Positions 1-9,245 of a DNA stretch of 64,000 nt are shown here, piece after piece. Made by a program: the position numbers and the translations under genes. Under the pieces are notes generated by a model that did not search any database, was not told the DNA's origin, and was given only the letters and a program-made list of their open reading frames with translations. Positions within the stretch are counted from its first letter, which is position 1. The number at the start of each line of letters is the position of its first letter. The DNA is from an uncultured Oscillospiraceae bacterium (GTDB taxonomy: Bacteria > Bacillota > Clostridia > Oscillospirales > Oscillospiraceae), in the NCBI GenBank assembly GCA_944385095.1, contig CALWVS010000011.1, positions 1 to 64,000 on the forward strand. Reading direction: 5' to 3'.

Positions 1-72
1 TTGCTGCGTTAGTAGCACCTGTTTCATTCCCTTTGGTGCCTTGGAGCGCAGCGGAAAGGAATGGTCATAAAT

Positions 73-312
73 ATGAAAAGAACATGGGAAGAGCTTCGGG
101 ATTATGCGACTAGTTTGGTGGATGATATTGAATTTATATGGAATGGAATTCATGGTTTGATTATTCCATTTACCCGTGAGAAATTCATACTTGCAGTAGG
201 GGAAGATGACGATGGAACAGAATTTTCTGATATTGATGCCCTTTTGAATTTTCCATGTTTACATGGGCATTCCATCCGTGAAGTGTGTGATGAATTGGTT
301 TTTTTGAGATAA
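73..312 (+). CDS. Small acidic hypothetical protein
   Basis: A 79-residue acidic protein that I do not recognise. I start it at the ATG at 73 because the purine-rich GGAAAGGA ends at 60. That leaves no room for the ATG at 61 but a usable spacing for 73. It has no signal peptide or membrane segment. Its size and acidity, and the SUKH gene a few kilobases away, would suit an immunity-type protein, but that is only a guess. The 72 bases before it carry no complete gene. Confidence 0.5.
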   Translation: MKRTWEELRDYATSLVDDIEFIWNGIHGLIIPFTREKFILAVGEDDDGTEFSDIDALLNFPCLHGHSIREVCDELVFLR

Positions 313-361
313 GTTTATGGTTCTATGTGGAAATAGGTACTGTGGATAGGAAAGAAAAAGT

Positions 362-586
362 ATGAGCCTTACAATAGATGAGTTTAGAGGATTGACACAA
401 AGGGAAAAAGAACTTCGATATTCAGAACTATCTTCTCATGACAAATTTATTGCAAGATGTGAGGACTGGGGGGCAACAGGAAAGTCTGGTGTCTCAACAG
501 AGGAGTTTCTAAAACATCCTCCCAAGGGCTGGGAGTTTATAAGCAAAGATTATTTGATGAAATTATTTCCGAATGAAGAAATATAA
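362..586 (+). CDS. Small hypothetical protein
   Basis: A 74-residue soluble, charged protein of unknown function with GGAAAG about 8 bases before its ATG. It lies 49 bases after the preceding small gene and is probably co-transcribed with it. No domain is recognisable. The roughly 130 bases that follow contain only short broken reading frames, which could be the remains of another small gene. Confidence 0.5.
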   Translation: MSLTIDEFRGLTQREKELRYSELSSHDKFIARCEDWGATGKSGVSTEEFLKHPPKGWEFISKDYLMKLFPNEEI

Positions 587-715
587 TGGCTTTAAAGGGA
601 TGAAGAGATTTATTGGATGGTTGGATGATTCAGGGAAAACTCTTTCGCGAAATTCTTCCAGAGATTGATTTGGTTTTAGTAACTTACTGATTTGCAAAAT
701 CTTCAAGGAATATAG

Positions 716-744
716 TTGTCAAACCTGCTGTTGCGTGGTACAAT
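716..744 (+). promoter_or_regulatory. Sigma-A type promoter of the Asp23 gene
   Basis: TTGTCA at 716-721 and TACAAT at 739-744 are separated by 17 bases. They lie about 50 bases before the Asp23 start codon. Confidence 0.6.
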
Positions 745-796
745 AGCCCTAAGAACTCCCATAAAGGGACTGAGACATGAAGGAGTGTGACCGTTC

Positions 797-1177
797 ATGA
801 GTGAACACAAGGACTATGTTTCCCGCTCTGATGAATTGGGTAATATCCATATTTCAGAAGAAGTGCTGGCTGGTATTGCTGCTGCTGCCGCACTGGAGGT
901 ACCAGGAGTAAGCAGTCTTGCCGCTAATTTGGGTAGCGATATTGTAGAGTTGTTAGGTAAAAAAATCCTGACCAAAGGGGTCAGGGTTCATATGGAGGAC
1001 GACAAGGTGACAGTAGAGTTGTCTATCCTGATGACCTATGGGCATACAATCCCTGAGATGGGAAAGGCGGTACAGGATGCAGTTCGCAATGCAGTGGAGT
1101 CTATGACTGGACTTGAAATTGCGGCTGTGAATGTGAATATCAGTGGTATCACATTTCCACCACCTGTCAAAGAGTGA
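797..1177 (+). CDS. Asp23/Gls24 family envelope stress protein
   Basis: A 126-residue member of the Asp23/Gls24 (DUF322) family. An N-terminal stretch with ISEEVLAGIAAAAALEVPGV is the classic family opening, and the C-terminal half carries the VxVHMEDDKVTVELSI strand pattern and the AVQDAVRNAVESMTG helix. Members are small cytoplasmic proteins tied to envelope homeostasis; some act beside fatty-acid or cell-wall genes. Here the gene is monocistronic, with its own promoter and a strong terminator directly after it. Length is normal for the short clostridial form. Confidence 0.9.
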   Translation: MSEHKDYVSRSDELGNIHISEEVLAGIAAAAALEVPGVSSLAANLGSDIVELLGKKILTKGVRVHMEDDKVTVELSILMTYGHTIPEMGKAVQDAVRNAVESMTGLEIAAVNVNISGITFPPPVKE

Positions 1178-1180
1178 GAA

Positions 1181-1214
1181 AATCCCCTGCACGTCGACGG
1201 TGCAGGGGATTTTT
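1181..1214. terminator. Bidirectional terminator
   Basis: Two 12-base arms (AATCCCCTGCAC and its complement) enclose a 7-base loop and are followed by TTTTT. The hairpin separates the convergent Asp23 gene and the Cys-rich gene, whose TAA stop lies in the T run. Confidence 0.85.
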
Positions 1215-1584
1215 ATATGAGTTGAAGAGCAGGGGAGACAGGATTCTCTGGCAATACAGGGATTTTTTCGCATGTGGTACAGATGTCATCAGCAGATGCC
1301 CCATTACATGTGACAAAAGTATCACCCACAGATGCAGTGGCACCAAAGGCAACAGGGACAGCCACACAAATATCTTGGTTAATGGTGAAAAAACAGGAGC
1401 CATTTTTGGTTCCACCACAGATTTCACGACCAGATGTGATGGTCGGAGTACCACAACATTTGGTAACAGTCACACCTGTTTGTGCAAAAGGGGTGATGGT
1501 GACAGGAACACAGATAGAGGCAGATTGATAACCTACAGTGGGGCAAGTCTGAATTTCTTGGGCAACAGGTTCATTGACAATCAT
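1213..1584 (-). CDS. Cys-rich hypothetical protein, possibly spore surface
   Basis: A 123-residue protein with about ten cysteines (CCG, CGG, TTCEK and others) and repeated hydrophobic strands such as SICVPVTITPFA and DICVAVPVAFGA. It has no signal peptide. The pattern of Val/Pro-rich strands alternating with Cys resembles small clostridial coat or exosporium proteins, but I cannot assign a family with certainty. The ATG is supported by AAAGGATGG 8-10 bases upstream. It converges on the Asp23 gene. Confidence 0.55.
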   Translation of the reverse strand: MIVNEPVAQEIQTCPTVGYQSASICVPVTITPFAQTGVTVTKCCGTPTITSGREICGGTKNGSCFFTINQDICVAVPVAFGATASVGDTFVTCNGASADDICTTCEKIPVLPENPVSPALQLI

Positions 1585-1700
1585 ATTGATTCCATCCTTT
1601 CTTGGCGGGAGCCACTACCAATATATGAGAGCACAAATAAACATATGCAGAAATAAAGTGTAAATTTTGAAACAGATTCGTGAAAAAATCAAAATGTGCC

Positions 1701-1730
1701 TTGACGGAATGAGAGATTGTGAATTATGAT
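1701..1730 (+). promoter_or_regulatory. Promoter of the diguanylate cyclase gene
   Basis: TTGACG at 1701-1706 and TATGAT at 1725-1730 are 18 bases apart, about 44 bases before the GGDEF gene. Confidence 0.55.
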
Positions 1731-1773
1731 AGGATGAAAGTATACCTATCAGGGAGAAAAGAGGGAGGGGCTC

Positions 1774-3099
1774 ATGGATAGTGTGATGGACCTTTATTTT
1801 CAGAGCCATGATCAACTTCAAGTCATTAAAAATTCCATGTGTGTTGGGTTGTGGACCATAGAATTAGATCAAGAAATGGCTCCCAAGATGTATGCAGATA
1901 AGGTGATGAGAGGAATCTTAGGGGTACCAGATACCATTACACCGGAGGATTGCTATACTTTTTGGTACAGTCGAATTTTTTCTTCCCATATTTATGTGGT
2001 AGAGGCAGGAATTCAAGATTTATTACAGGGAAAAACAGTAGAAATTACCTATCCTTGGATGAATGCACAGGGAAAGCTATCCTATGTTCGATGTGGTGGA
2101 GAGCGGGATTTTGGTCATGAGAATGGAATCCGGTTATGTGGTTATCATCAGGATATTACCAAAATTGTACTGGAGGAAAAACAAAAAGCAGATAAGCCCA
2201 CAGTGTCTGACTATGTGCTGCGGGTGCTGTGTAGTGCCTACACTGCGGTACACCTGGTGGATTTTCGTACCATGAAGGTCTACCCTTATAAAATGAGAAA
2301 TTCGGATTTTTGGAATATAGAGGGGCTTTCTGTTGATGAATACATGGAAATTCTTTCAGAATATGTAAGCCCAAAACAGAGAAAATGGATTCGTGATAGT
2401 ATTTGTAAACAGATGATTGTCAAGGAAGAAGGAGAAGACAGTTTCTATTGTGTGCGCGAGTCCAGATATCAGAAGGATGGGCAGGAGCATTGGTACAATG
2501 TAATTTTAGGGATTGACCAAAATAATGCCAATATGTCCATGATTGTTGCTTTTCAGGATATTCGTGAACATAAGCAGGCAGCCAATACCATTGAACAGTT
2601 GCGCGTTCAGTCAGAAATGGACGGTTTAACGAAAATTATGAATCGTGTCACCATTGAGGGGCATATCAAACGGTATTTGGAATCTGAACCAAAGGTACCC
2701 TGTGCAGTGGTGTTGTTGGATCTGGATAATTTTAAGCCAGTTAATGATGTGATGGGACACAGCAAAGGGGACTTTGTACTGATTGAAACAGCGGAAAAAC
2801 TCAAACAGATTTGTAGAAAGACAGATGAGGTGGGTCGACTGGGTGGCGACGAGTTTATGGTTTTTCTCAAAGATGTTACACATGACCAGATTGATGAGTT
2901 GGCTGCCAGAATGGTCAATGGACTGCGTATGGATGTAGAGACACAAGATGGAACCATTACTGTTACAGTTTCGGTAGGAGTGGCATGTTATCCACAGGAT
3001 GGCAAGACATTTACAGAACTCTATTGTAATGCTGACCATGCACTATATACCTCAAAACATGCAGGAAAAGGGCAGTTCACTATTTATGGACAGAAATAA
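1774..3099 (+). CDS. PAS-GGDEF diguanylate cyclase
   Basis: A 441-residue soluble protein. Residues about 15-130 and 140-265 look like two PAS-type sensory segments; the first ends in GYHQDITKI, typical of a PAC motif. A GGDEF domain follows from about 275. Its catalytic site RLGGDEF is intact, and an RKTD inhibitory I-site lies exactly five residues upstream, so it should make cyclic di-GMP and be product-inhibited. No EAL domain and no membrane segment are present. The start follows GAGGGAGGGG. The gene is monocistronic and ends in a strong bidirectional terminator. Confidence 0.9.
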   Translation: MDSVMDLYFQSHDQLQVIKNSMCVGLWTIELDQEMAPKMYADKVMRGILGVPDTITPEDCYTFWYSRIFSSHIYVVEAGIQDLLQGKTVEITYPWMNAQGKLSYVRCGGERDFGHENGIRLCGYHQDITKIVLEEKQKADKPTVSDYVLRVLCSAYTAVHLVDFRTMKVYPYKMRNSDFWNIEGLSVDEYMEILSEYVSPKQRKWIRDSICKQMIVKEEGEDSFYCVRESRYQKDGQEHWYNVILGIDQNNANMSMIVAFQDIREHKQAANTIEQLRVQSEMDGLTKIMNRVTIEGHIKRYLESEPKVPCAVVLLDLDNFKPVNDVMGHSKGDFVLIETAEKLKQICRKTDEVGRLGGDEFMVFLKDVTHDQIDELAARMVNGLRMDVETQDGTITVTVSVGVACYPQDGKTFTELYCNADHALYTSKHAGKGQFTIYGQK

Positions 3100-3103
3100 A
3101 GAG

Positions 3104-3140
3104 CAGGGAGCAGTTTTTGGATGAACTGCTCCCTGTTTTT
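3104..3140. terminator. Bidirectional terminator
   Basis: CAGGGAGCAGTT and its exact complement form the stem, followed by TTTTT. It separates the convergent GGDEF and SLH genes. Confidence 0.85.
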
Positions 3141-4443
3141 AAAATGGGAAAAAGCCACTCTTTTGTTGAGAAAGAAGGGTCAATGTGCCATCCAGTAAGG
3201 AGGCAGCATCAGCACGGGTCAGTGGGTCGCCCATCCCTGAAGTGGAGGTAATTCCAGATGCAGATAAATTTGCTACAGATTGGCTGGCCCAATGTTCTGT
3301 GCTGTTTCCAGCAGAGAATACTTCCAATGGAACATCAGACAGGGAGAGCAGTTCATCTAAAATAACGCTGGCTTCTGCACAGGTAATGGTGTTGTCTGGT
3401 TGGAAAACAGGTGCACCAGTTTCGTTTTTGCTGCCTTGAATGACGCCAGCCTTTAGGGCAGCGGATACATACCCTTTTGCCCAAGTGGGGATTGCAGCAT
3501 CATCAGAAAAACCAGTCATGGTAATTTCATTCAAAGGCTCCATACCAGTGGCAGACATGGCAAGAGATAAAAATTCTGCTCGGGAGATGGTCTGGTCTGG
3601 TTCAAAGAAATATTGGTCATTGATACAGGTGCCCACCAATAAATTTTCTTCTGCTAAATGAATTGCAGCTTTGTGGATGGGGTGCCCCTCCAAATCCGAG
3701 TAGGTGACAGTTGTATCTGGTTTGGTGATTTGAATGGTAACAGTACCTTCTGTGGAGCAGTTACCAGCAGAATCTGTGGCAGAATAAGTGAAGGTATCCT
3801 TGCCAGTTTTGTTTTCATATGGGGTATATACAAAGGAGCCTGAGCCATCCTCAGACAGAGTAACAGAGCCTCTGGCAGGTGTTTTCACCAGTTGGAATGT
3901 GAGTTCATCCCCTTCTAAATCAAATACATCAAAATATCCTGTGATGGCAATATTTTTATAGGTTTGTAGCTGCATGTTTTGTGCAATCGGTGGTGTATTT
4001 TCTTGTGTTAACACATAGATGGTGACAGTAACTGGTTCAGAGGGACTGGAGCCGTCTGCAAAAGTTGGCAGAAACGTAAAGGTGGTGCTGCCTTCAGAGG
4101 TATTGGAGGTGGACTGGAAGCTCAGACCAGAAAGGGCAGAATAGGAGACCACAGTTCCTGTGGTAATGGGATTTTGTCCCATCAACAAGGTACCCATAGA
4201 GGCATCAGGCAAAGTTTGAATGGTGATGGATTGCAACTCCTGCTCAGAGGAGTGGGTAAAATCTTCAGGGGAAAAAGGGATGGTGCCTCCCACAACCACA
4301 TTTCTTGAAAAGTCGGAGATGGATGCTGGCTCATCTGATTTATTCCAGAAAAATGCGTAGGATGGGGTAGAAAGACCAATTAAAGTGCCAAGAATGAGAG
4401 TGAAAGCGAGACAGGGCAGTTTTAATTTGCGTAAAGAAAACAT
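3139..4443 (-). CDS. S-layer homology (SLH) surface protein with Ig-like domain
   Basis: A 434-residue secreted protein. Residues 1-30 are a signal peptide (KLKLPCLAF...SYAFFW). Residues about 45-140 form a beta-rich segment. Residues about 145-245 are a cadherin/Ig-like repeat with NTPPIAQ and GSGSFVYTPYENKTGKDTFTY, common in cell-surface proteins. The last 180 residues hold SLH repeats (ISRAEFLSLAM, ITCAEASVILDEL, LTRADAASLLDG), which bind pyruvylated secondary cell-wall polymer. It is probably anchored to the wall and displays the Ig-like module. AGGAGG lies 8 bases before the ATG. Confidence 0.85.
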   Translation of the reverse strand: MFSLRKLKLPCLAFTLILGTLIGLSTPSYAFFWNKSDEPASISDFSRNVVVGGTIPFSPEDFTHSSEQELQSITIQTLPDASMGTLLMGQNPITTGTVVSYSALSGLSFQSTSNTSEGSTTFTFLPTFADGSSPSEPVTVTIYVLTQENTPPIAQNMQLQTYKNIAITGYFDVFDLEGDELTFQLVKTPARGSVTLSEDGSGSFVYTPYENKTGKDTFTYSATDSAGNCSTEGTVTIQITKPDTTVTYSDLEGHPIHKAAIHLAEENLLVGTCINDQYFFEPDQTISRAEFLSLAMSATGMEPLNEITMTGFSDDAAIPTWAKGYVSAALKAGVIQGSKNETGAPVFQPDNTITCAEASVILDELLSLSDVPLEVFSAGNSTEHWASQSVANLSASGITSTSGMGDPLTRADAASLLDGTLTLLSQQKSGFFPF

Positions 4444-4557
4444 TGAGGAAACCTCCTTTTTATGGATTTGTATCTAGTATTTGTGGAGAAAAGAAAAGTA
4501 TACAGAAATAGACTGTAAAAAACATCCAGTGATTACTTTGAAAAATAGTAAAGTTGT

Positions 4558-4586
4558 TTGAACTGTTTGTCTTTATGTGGTACAAT
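4558..4586 (+). promoter_or_regulatory. Promoter of the SUKH gene
   Basis: TTGAAC at 4558-4563 and TACAAT at 4581-4586 have a 17-base spacer, 45 bases before the start codon. Confidence 0.55.
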
Positions 4587-4630
4587 AGAGGGACCAGGAC
4601 CATAGATATCAAAAAAGGTGAGGGAGAGAC

Positions 4631-5434
4631 ATGAAATACAATCTGTCAGCAATCGAAATTATGAAATTTCTGGGGTACTGTGAACCAGTTGGGAGAGAAA
4701 AAATAAAGGCATTTGAACAAGCAAATCAAATGATATTGCCAGAAAGCTATCGTAACTTTATGGAATTGGCAGATGGGTGCCCTATGTTGGACACGGGGGA
4801 TATCTGGAATAGTATTGACCGAATCTATTTTTATTATGATTCATTGAATGAGCGTATACTTGATGAATGTGTATTATGGGATGAAAACCCAGAAGCCTAT
4901 CAGAAGGACGAATTGTATCAACTTTCTCAAATACCAAAGGAAGAATGGAAAACCAAAGTGCCAAATGTTCTTGAAATTGGAAGTGATTATGGTGGGGGAA
5001 TTGTAATGTTTGGCATTGCACCTGATACCATGCAGGAAAAAAATCCACCACTTTATTTTCAACATGAGGTGGATCCATGTACTTTGTGGCGACCAGATCC
5101 AACTGGAAGAACAATATCTGATTTTTTGTTAGACGTGGTTTTAAATGAGTTAGCTTGTATAGATTATGAAACTGCGGAAGAAGCCTTGGAAGAGATGGGA
5201 TGGGAGTATACAGAACTATCTTTTGAAAAGGCGTTTGATGAATGTATTCAGGAAGCACAGATTGACTTGAATATGGTGAAACAATATGGGCAATGCAGTT
5301 ATTTGGGTATTAAATCATTTTGTTGTTGTGATGAAGAAAAAAATATCCTCTACGTGGGGTATGTGAAAGATGAAGATGTGGACATAGATACAGATGCTCC
5401 AGTTTTGTATCAGATTTCAAGAGCAGAGGAATAA
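4631..5434 (+). CDS. SMI1/KNR4 (SUKH) family protein
   Basis: A 267-residue acidic cytoplasmic protein. Residues about 15-130 show the SUKH pattern: VGREKIKAFEQ, LPESYRNFMELADG, then VPNVLEIGSDYGGGIVMFGI and a later TISDFLLDVV helix. SUKH proteins in bacteria are very often immunity proteins of contact-dependent or polymorphic toxins, although stand-alone housekeeping members exist. No toxin is visible next to it. The C-terminal 80 residues, with an unusual SFCCCDEE run, are not recognisable. It has its own promoter and terminator. Confidence 0.75.
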   Translation: MKYNLSAIEIMKFLGYCEPVGREKIKAFEQANQMILPESYRNFMELADGCPMLDTGDIWNSIDRIYFYYDSLNERILDECVLWDENPEAYQKDELYQLSQIPKEEWKTKVPNVLEIGSDYGGGIVMFGIAPDTMQEKNPPLYFQHEVDPCTLWRPDPTGRTISDFLLDVVLNELACIDYETAEEALEEMGWEYTELSFEKAFDECIQEAQIDLNMVKQYGQCSYLGIKSFCCCDEEKNILYVGYVKDEDVDIDTDAPVLYQISRAEE

Positions 5435-5437
5435 TGG

Positions 5438-5471
5438 AAAAGGGTTGTGGTCAGCCGACCACAACCCTTTT
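5438..5471. terminator. Bidirectional terminator
   Basis: A 15-base arm AAAAGGGTTGTGGTC, a 4-base loop and the exact complement ending in TTTT. It serves both the SUKH gene and the convergent MATE-kinase gene. Confidence 0.85.
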
Positions 5472-5498
5472 AAAATGGAATGAGACATTGTCTCAAAA

Positions 5499-7475
5499 TC
5501 AGTGCTGATACAGGTCAGCAATCATATCTACACAGCGGTTAATTCCAATTTTTCCACTGTCCAGACACAGTTCATAATTGTCAACCTGTCCCCACTGAAT
5601 GCCTGTATACAGTTCATAGTACGCCTTGCGGCGTTCGTCTTTGTCGTGGAGACGCTTAGCAGGAGATTCCTGCCGTTGTCCATAGACGGATACAATCCGC
5701 TCTGCCCGCTGTTCATCAGAGGCATGGATAAAAACGGTCAAACAATCTGCCACATCACGGAGAATATAATCTGCACACCGCCCCACAATCACACATGGTC
5801 CAGCGTTTGCCAAATCAGTAATCACTTTTTTCTGGGCAAGCCACATCTTATCTGTATCAGACTGCCCAAATCGGTCACGTCCAGCAACCGCATTGTCATA
5901 TAGATGAGTTGTTGCGGCGTACTCCTCATGTTTTTCGATAAATTCTTTTGCAAGCCCACTTTCTGCTGCAATTTTTTCAATCAATTCGCCATCATAACAG
6001 GGAATATTCAATCTGGCAGCTACTTCTTTTCCAATTGTTCTGCCACCACTGCCAAATTCACGACAGATGGCAATAATACGGTTGGAGGTTGGTTGTGTAA
6101 TGGGTTTCTCCTGTTGATTGTGGATTTCCTGCATAACAGATTTTTTAAATCTATGATATAAAACCATAGCAATAAGACAGGAAACAGTGTCCACAATTGC
6201 CTGTACCCACATGAGACCACTGACACCAAAGAGGGCATCCATCACAAAACTTAAAATGGTGAAGATAACACCTAAACGCAACACTGCCAGTAGAAGGGAG
6301 GTTTTCCATTTGCCCACTGCCTGGAAAATCGAGTTATACATATTAAATAGACTCATACCTACCACACACCATGACCAGCGACGGATGAATTCACCGCCAA
6401 CTTCGATGGTTTCCTCATGGTTGATAAACAGACGCACAATGGGTTCAGGAATGAGTTGTACAATGACGAGAAACAAAAGAGAGAAAACGAGAAGCACCAC
6501 AAAAGACAGATTGCATACCTCATGGACACGCTTGTGGTTTTTGGCGCCATAGTTGTATCCAATTAGAGGCATAACACCTTGTGCAATACCAATGCTGATA
6601 TGCAGTGCAATCGTGCCACATTTGGATGCCACTCCATAGGCAGCAGAGAGAATGTTGCCACCCTCATGGTTGAGCAACAGACCATTCAACACAGAGATGG
6701 ATACAGACACCAGGAGCACAGACACCGCAGCGGGAAATCCGACCGACAATGTGCCCTAAGATACCGATTTTTCCAGAGAAAAGTGTCTGGGGGACAGGGT
6801 AAGGACCGAAGTTTTGCGGATGCGTGCCAAAATAAACAGAAAATAGCACATAGAAATGGCATTAGACAGCATAGTAGCAACAGCAGCACCAGCCACATCC
6901 ATATGGAAAGTGAAAATGAAAATGGGGTCTAAGATGATGTTCATGACACCACCGATGGTCAATCCAATGCCTGCTTCTCTGGTTTTGCCTACAGAGCGAA
7001 CCAGATGTCCCAATACCAGTCCAGCAACAGTAGGAATACCACCAATGACAAACACCCAGAACAAATAGTCAGAGGTAAAGCCCAAAGTCAATTCATCTGC
7101 ACCAAAAAACAGTAAAATTGGTTTCATAAACACGGCTTGCAGGATAGACAATACCAATGTAACTGCCAAACTTCCCCAGAAGCAGAAGGAGGACGCCTTG
7201 CGGGCGGTTGCCTCATCATTTTGCCCCAGACTTCTGGCTATAACACTGTTAGCACCAATACCAAACAAGTTAGCTACCGCAGTGAGCAGGGTATAAATAG
7301 GAAAGGTAATGGACAGAGCGGCAATCTGGTTGGGGTCACCAATCTGACCAATAAAAAAGGTATCTGCAAGACTGTATAAGATGACAATAATCTGACTGAC
7401 CACAGTGGGAATGGCTAGGCGTGCCACTGCCTGTCCCACTGGCATGGTGGTAAACAGTTCATTATTTCGCTTCAT
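5499..7475 (-). pseudogene. MATE transporter fused to cytidylate kinase-like domain, interrupted by TAG
   Basis: One reading frame of 659 codons that would encode a MATE-type Na+/drug antiporter (about residues 1-450, twelve membrane segments) fused to a cytidylate kinase-like domain (last 200 residues: RIIAICREFGSGGRTIGKEVA, a P-loop-like start). The start at 7475 (MKRNNELF) follows AGGAG by 8 bases. A TAG at 6756-6758 stops it after 239 residues. The next codons in the same frame continue the family pattern (GTLSVGFPAAV), so no bases are missing. A CAG to TAG change explains the break. A TTG at 6749 could restart the second half. The TetR gene directly upstream overlaps and probably controls it. 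Confidence 0.75.
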
Positions 7476-7489
7476 TTCTATCACTCCTG

Positions 7490-8077
7490 TTACGCTTTGC
7501 ACATCTGATTTAAGAAGGTATGTAAACCATCCAGAAAACACTGTACCGCAAGTTCACGGCTTTTTTCCAAATCAATGGAATTGTAATAATAAAAATAGCC
7601 CAAATCTTCCTGAGAGAGAAAGCCATGAAGAATAGCACGCAGTACACGCTGCCAGTGTGCAATATCATCTGTACGCAGTCCATAGCTGGACAGCAGTTCA
7701 ATCACCAAGTCCAAGAGAGGGAGTGCCATTTCCTTTGCCTGCTCATCCTGCTCAGAAGGCATTGTCATAATCAGGCGGTACAGCCCCTTGTGTGCAGTAG
7801 CAAAAGCAAGATATGATCTGGAAAATGCTCGTACTGCCTCATCTCCTTTTAACTGTGCCACAGCGTTTCTTTGGTGTGCAACCAGATGGTCAATGGCATA
7901 TTGGAAAACAGCATATTGTAATTCCTTTGTATTTTGAATGTGATTATAGAGAGAAGGGGGTTTCACATCTAGCCGACGGGCAAGTTCATGGAGAGAAATG
8001 ATTGGTTGTTCTGTGAGTTCAATGTATGCCACCGCTTCTGCTACGATTTTTTCTTTTGTCAAACCTCGTGTTCCCAT
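7490..8077 (-). CDS. TetR/AcrR family regulator with WHG-type C-terminus
   Basis: A 195-residue repressor. Residues about 8-55 form the TetR helix-turn-helix (ISLHELARRLDVKPPSLYNHI). The C-terminal ligand domain carries WQRVLRAILHGFL, typical of the WHG subgroup. The ATG at 8077 is preceded by GAGGAGG at 8 bases. Its stop lies 15 bases inside the start region of the MATE-kinase gene, so the two are translationally coupled. It very probably represses its own operon through the inverted repeat at 8098-8140 and is relieved by a substrate of the transporter. Confidence 0.88.
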   Translation of the reverse strand: MGTRGLTKEKIVAEAVAYIELTEQPIISLHELARRLDVKPPSLYNHIQNTKELQYAVFQYAIDHLVAHQRNAVAQLKGDEAVRAFSRSYLAFATAHKGLYRLIMTMPSEQDEQAKEMALPLLDLVIELLSSYGLRTDDIAHWQRVLRAILHGFLSQEDLGYFYYYNSIDLEKSRELAVQCFLDGLHTFLNQMCKA

Positions 8078-8097
8078 ATTGGAATCCTCCTCAAATA

Positions 8098-8145
8098 AAA
8101 CTAACACCATTCGTTATTACGAAACTAATGGTGTTAGTTTGTCAA
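8098..8145 (-). promoter_or_regulatory. TetR operator overlapping the promoter
   Basis: A perfect 14-base inverted repeat, AAACTAACACCATT and AATGGTGTTAGTTT, is separated by 15-16 bases and lies just upstream of the TetR gene. On the minus strand a TTGACA at 8140-8145 directly abuts it, and the region 17-18 bases further on (CGTAAT) falls inside the repeat. The position fits autorepression. Confidence 0.7.
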
Positions 8146-8216
8146 TACTCACAGTAAAAAACAGCGGTTTCTATATAGAAATTCAATATTACACTGACTT
8201 ATTTAGTATAGAAGCA

Positions 8217-8250
8217 CAAAAAAGCGTGGAATCCATTTGGATTCCACGCT
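8217..8250 (-). terminator. Terminator of the aldolase gene
   Basis: AGCGTGGAATCC, a 4-base loop and its exact complement, followed on the minus strand by TTTTTT. Confidence 0.85.
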
Positions 8251-8275
8251 AAAACATAGAACGATAAAGCTGAAA

Positions 8276-9211
8276 TTAAGCCTTGCCGTCGCAGCCCAGA
8301 ACGTTGATGAGCTTATGCTTAACCATCTCTTTGATGGCAGCACGGGCGGGCTTCAGGTACTCACGGGGATCAAACTTGTCAGGATGATCGTTGAAGAACT
8401 TGCGGATGGTACCAGTCATAGCAAGACGCAGGTCGGAGTCAATGTTAATCTTACATACAGCACCACGGGCAGCCTGACGCAGCTGATCCTCAGGCACACC
8501 AATTGCACCAGGCATGTTACCGCCATTCTCGTTGATCATCTTCACAAACTCCTGAGGAACGGAAGAAGAACCATGCAGAACAATGGGGAAGCCAGGCAGC
8601 TTCTTGGAGACTTCATCCAGAATATCAAAGCGCAGCTGAGGATTTGTGCCGGGCTTAAATTTATAAGCACCATGGCTGGTACCAATGGCAATGGCCAGAG
8701 AGTCACAACCAGTCTTGGATACAAACTCCTCAACTTCCTCGGGACGGGTGTAGTGAGATTCCTCAGCAGAAACCTGAACCTCATCCTCAATGCCGGCCAG
8801 TGCACCCAGCTCGGCCTCAACTACAACGCCGTGGTCATGGGCATACTCAACAACCTTCTTGGTAATCTCGATGTTCTCAGCAAAGGGCTTGGAGCTTGCA
8901 TCAATCATAACAGAGGTGAAACCGCCGTCGATGCAGGACTTACAGGTCTCAAAGCTGTCGCCGTGGTCCAGATGCAGGCAGATGGGAAGACCAGTCTCAA
9001 TAATAGCAGCCTCCACCAGCTTGGTCAGATAGGTATGGTTGGCATAAGCACGAGCACCCTTGGATACCTGAAGAATCAGGGGAGCATTGACTTCCTTGGC
9101 AGCCTCAGTGATACCCTGAACAATCTCCATGTTGTTGACGTTGAAGGCGCCAATGGCATAACCGCCGTCGTATGCCTTTGCAAACATTTCTTTTGTGGTG
9201 ACTAATGGCAT
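8276..9211 (-). CDS. fba: Class II fructose-1,6-bisphosphate aldolase
   Basis: A 311-residue zinc-dependent aldolase that splits fructose 1,6-bisphosphate into glyceraldehyde 3-phosphate and dihydroxyacetone phosphate. The metal-site motif HLDHGDS, the glutamate-rich VEAELGALAG segment, the GTSHGAYK loop and the HGSSSVP motif are all intact. Length is typical. I choose the ATG at 9211 because AAGGAG lies 9 bases upstream; the ATG at 9220 touches the ribosome site. It is transcribed away from pfp across a shared 145-base region, pairing two steps of the Embden-Meyerhof pathway. Confidence 0.96.
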   Translation of the reverse strand: MPLVTTKEMFAKAYDGGYAIGAFNVNNMEIVQGITEAAKEVNAPLILQVSKGARAYANHTYLTKLVEAAIIETGLPICLHLDHGDSFETCKSCIDGGFTSVMIDASSKPFAENIEITKKVVEYAHDHGVVVEAELGALAGIEDEVQVSAEESHYTRPEEVEEFVSKTGCDSLAIAIGTSHGAYKFKPGTNPQLRFDILDEVSKKLPGFPIVLHGSSSVPQEFVKMINENGGNMPGAIGVPEDQLRQAARGAVCKINIDSDLRLAMTGTIRKFFNDHPDKFDPREYLKPARAAIKEMVKHKLINVLGCDGKA

Positions 9212-9245
9212 AGTGACCATCTCCTTATGTAAATTTTACGCCCTT

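Noticed and set aside
1170..1656. Overlapping plus-strand frames across the Cys-rich gene
   Set aside because: They run through the terminator at 1181-1214, lack ribosome sites and contradict the supported minus-strand gene.
6756..6758. TAG in the MATE-kinase gene as a recoded sense codon
   Set aside because: Several nearby genes, such as atpG and atpC, end in TAG with normal lengths, so TAG is a working stop here.
8237..9205. Long open frame antisense to fba (322 codons), and a similar one antisense to pfp at 9351-10268
   Set aside because: Both lie entirely within highly codon-biased genes with strong evidence on the other strand. The bias removes stops in the antisense frame. No ribosome site precedes them.
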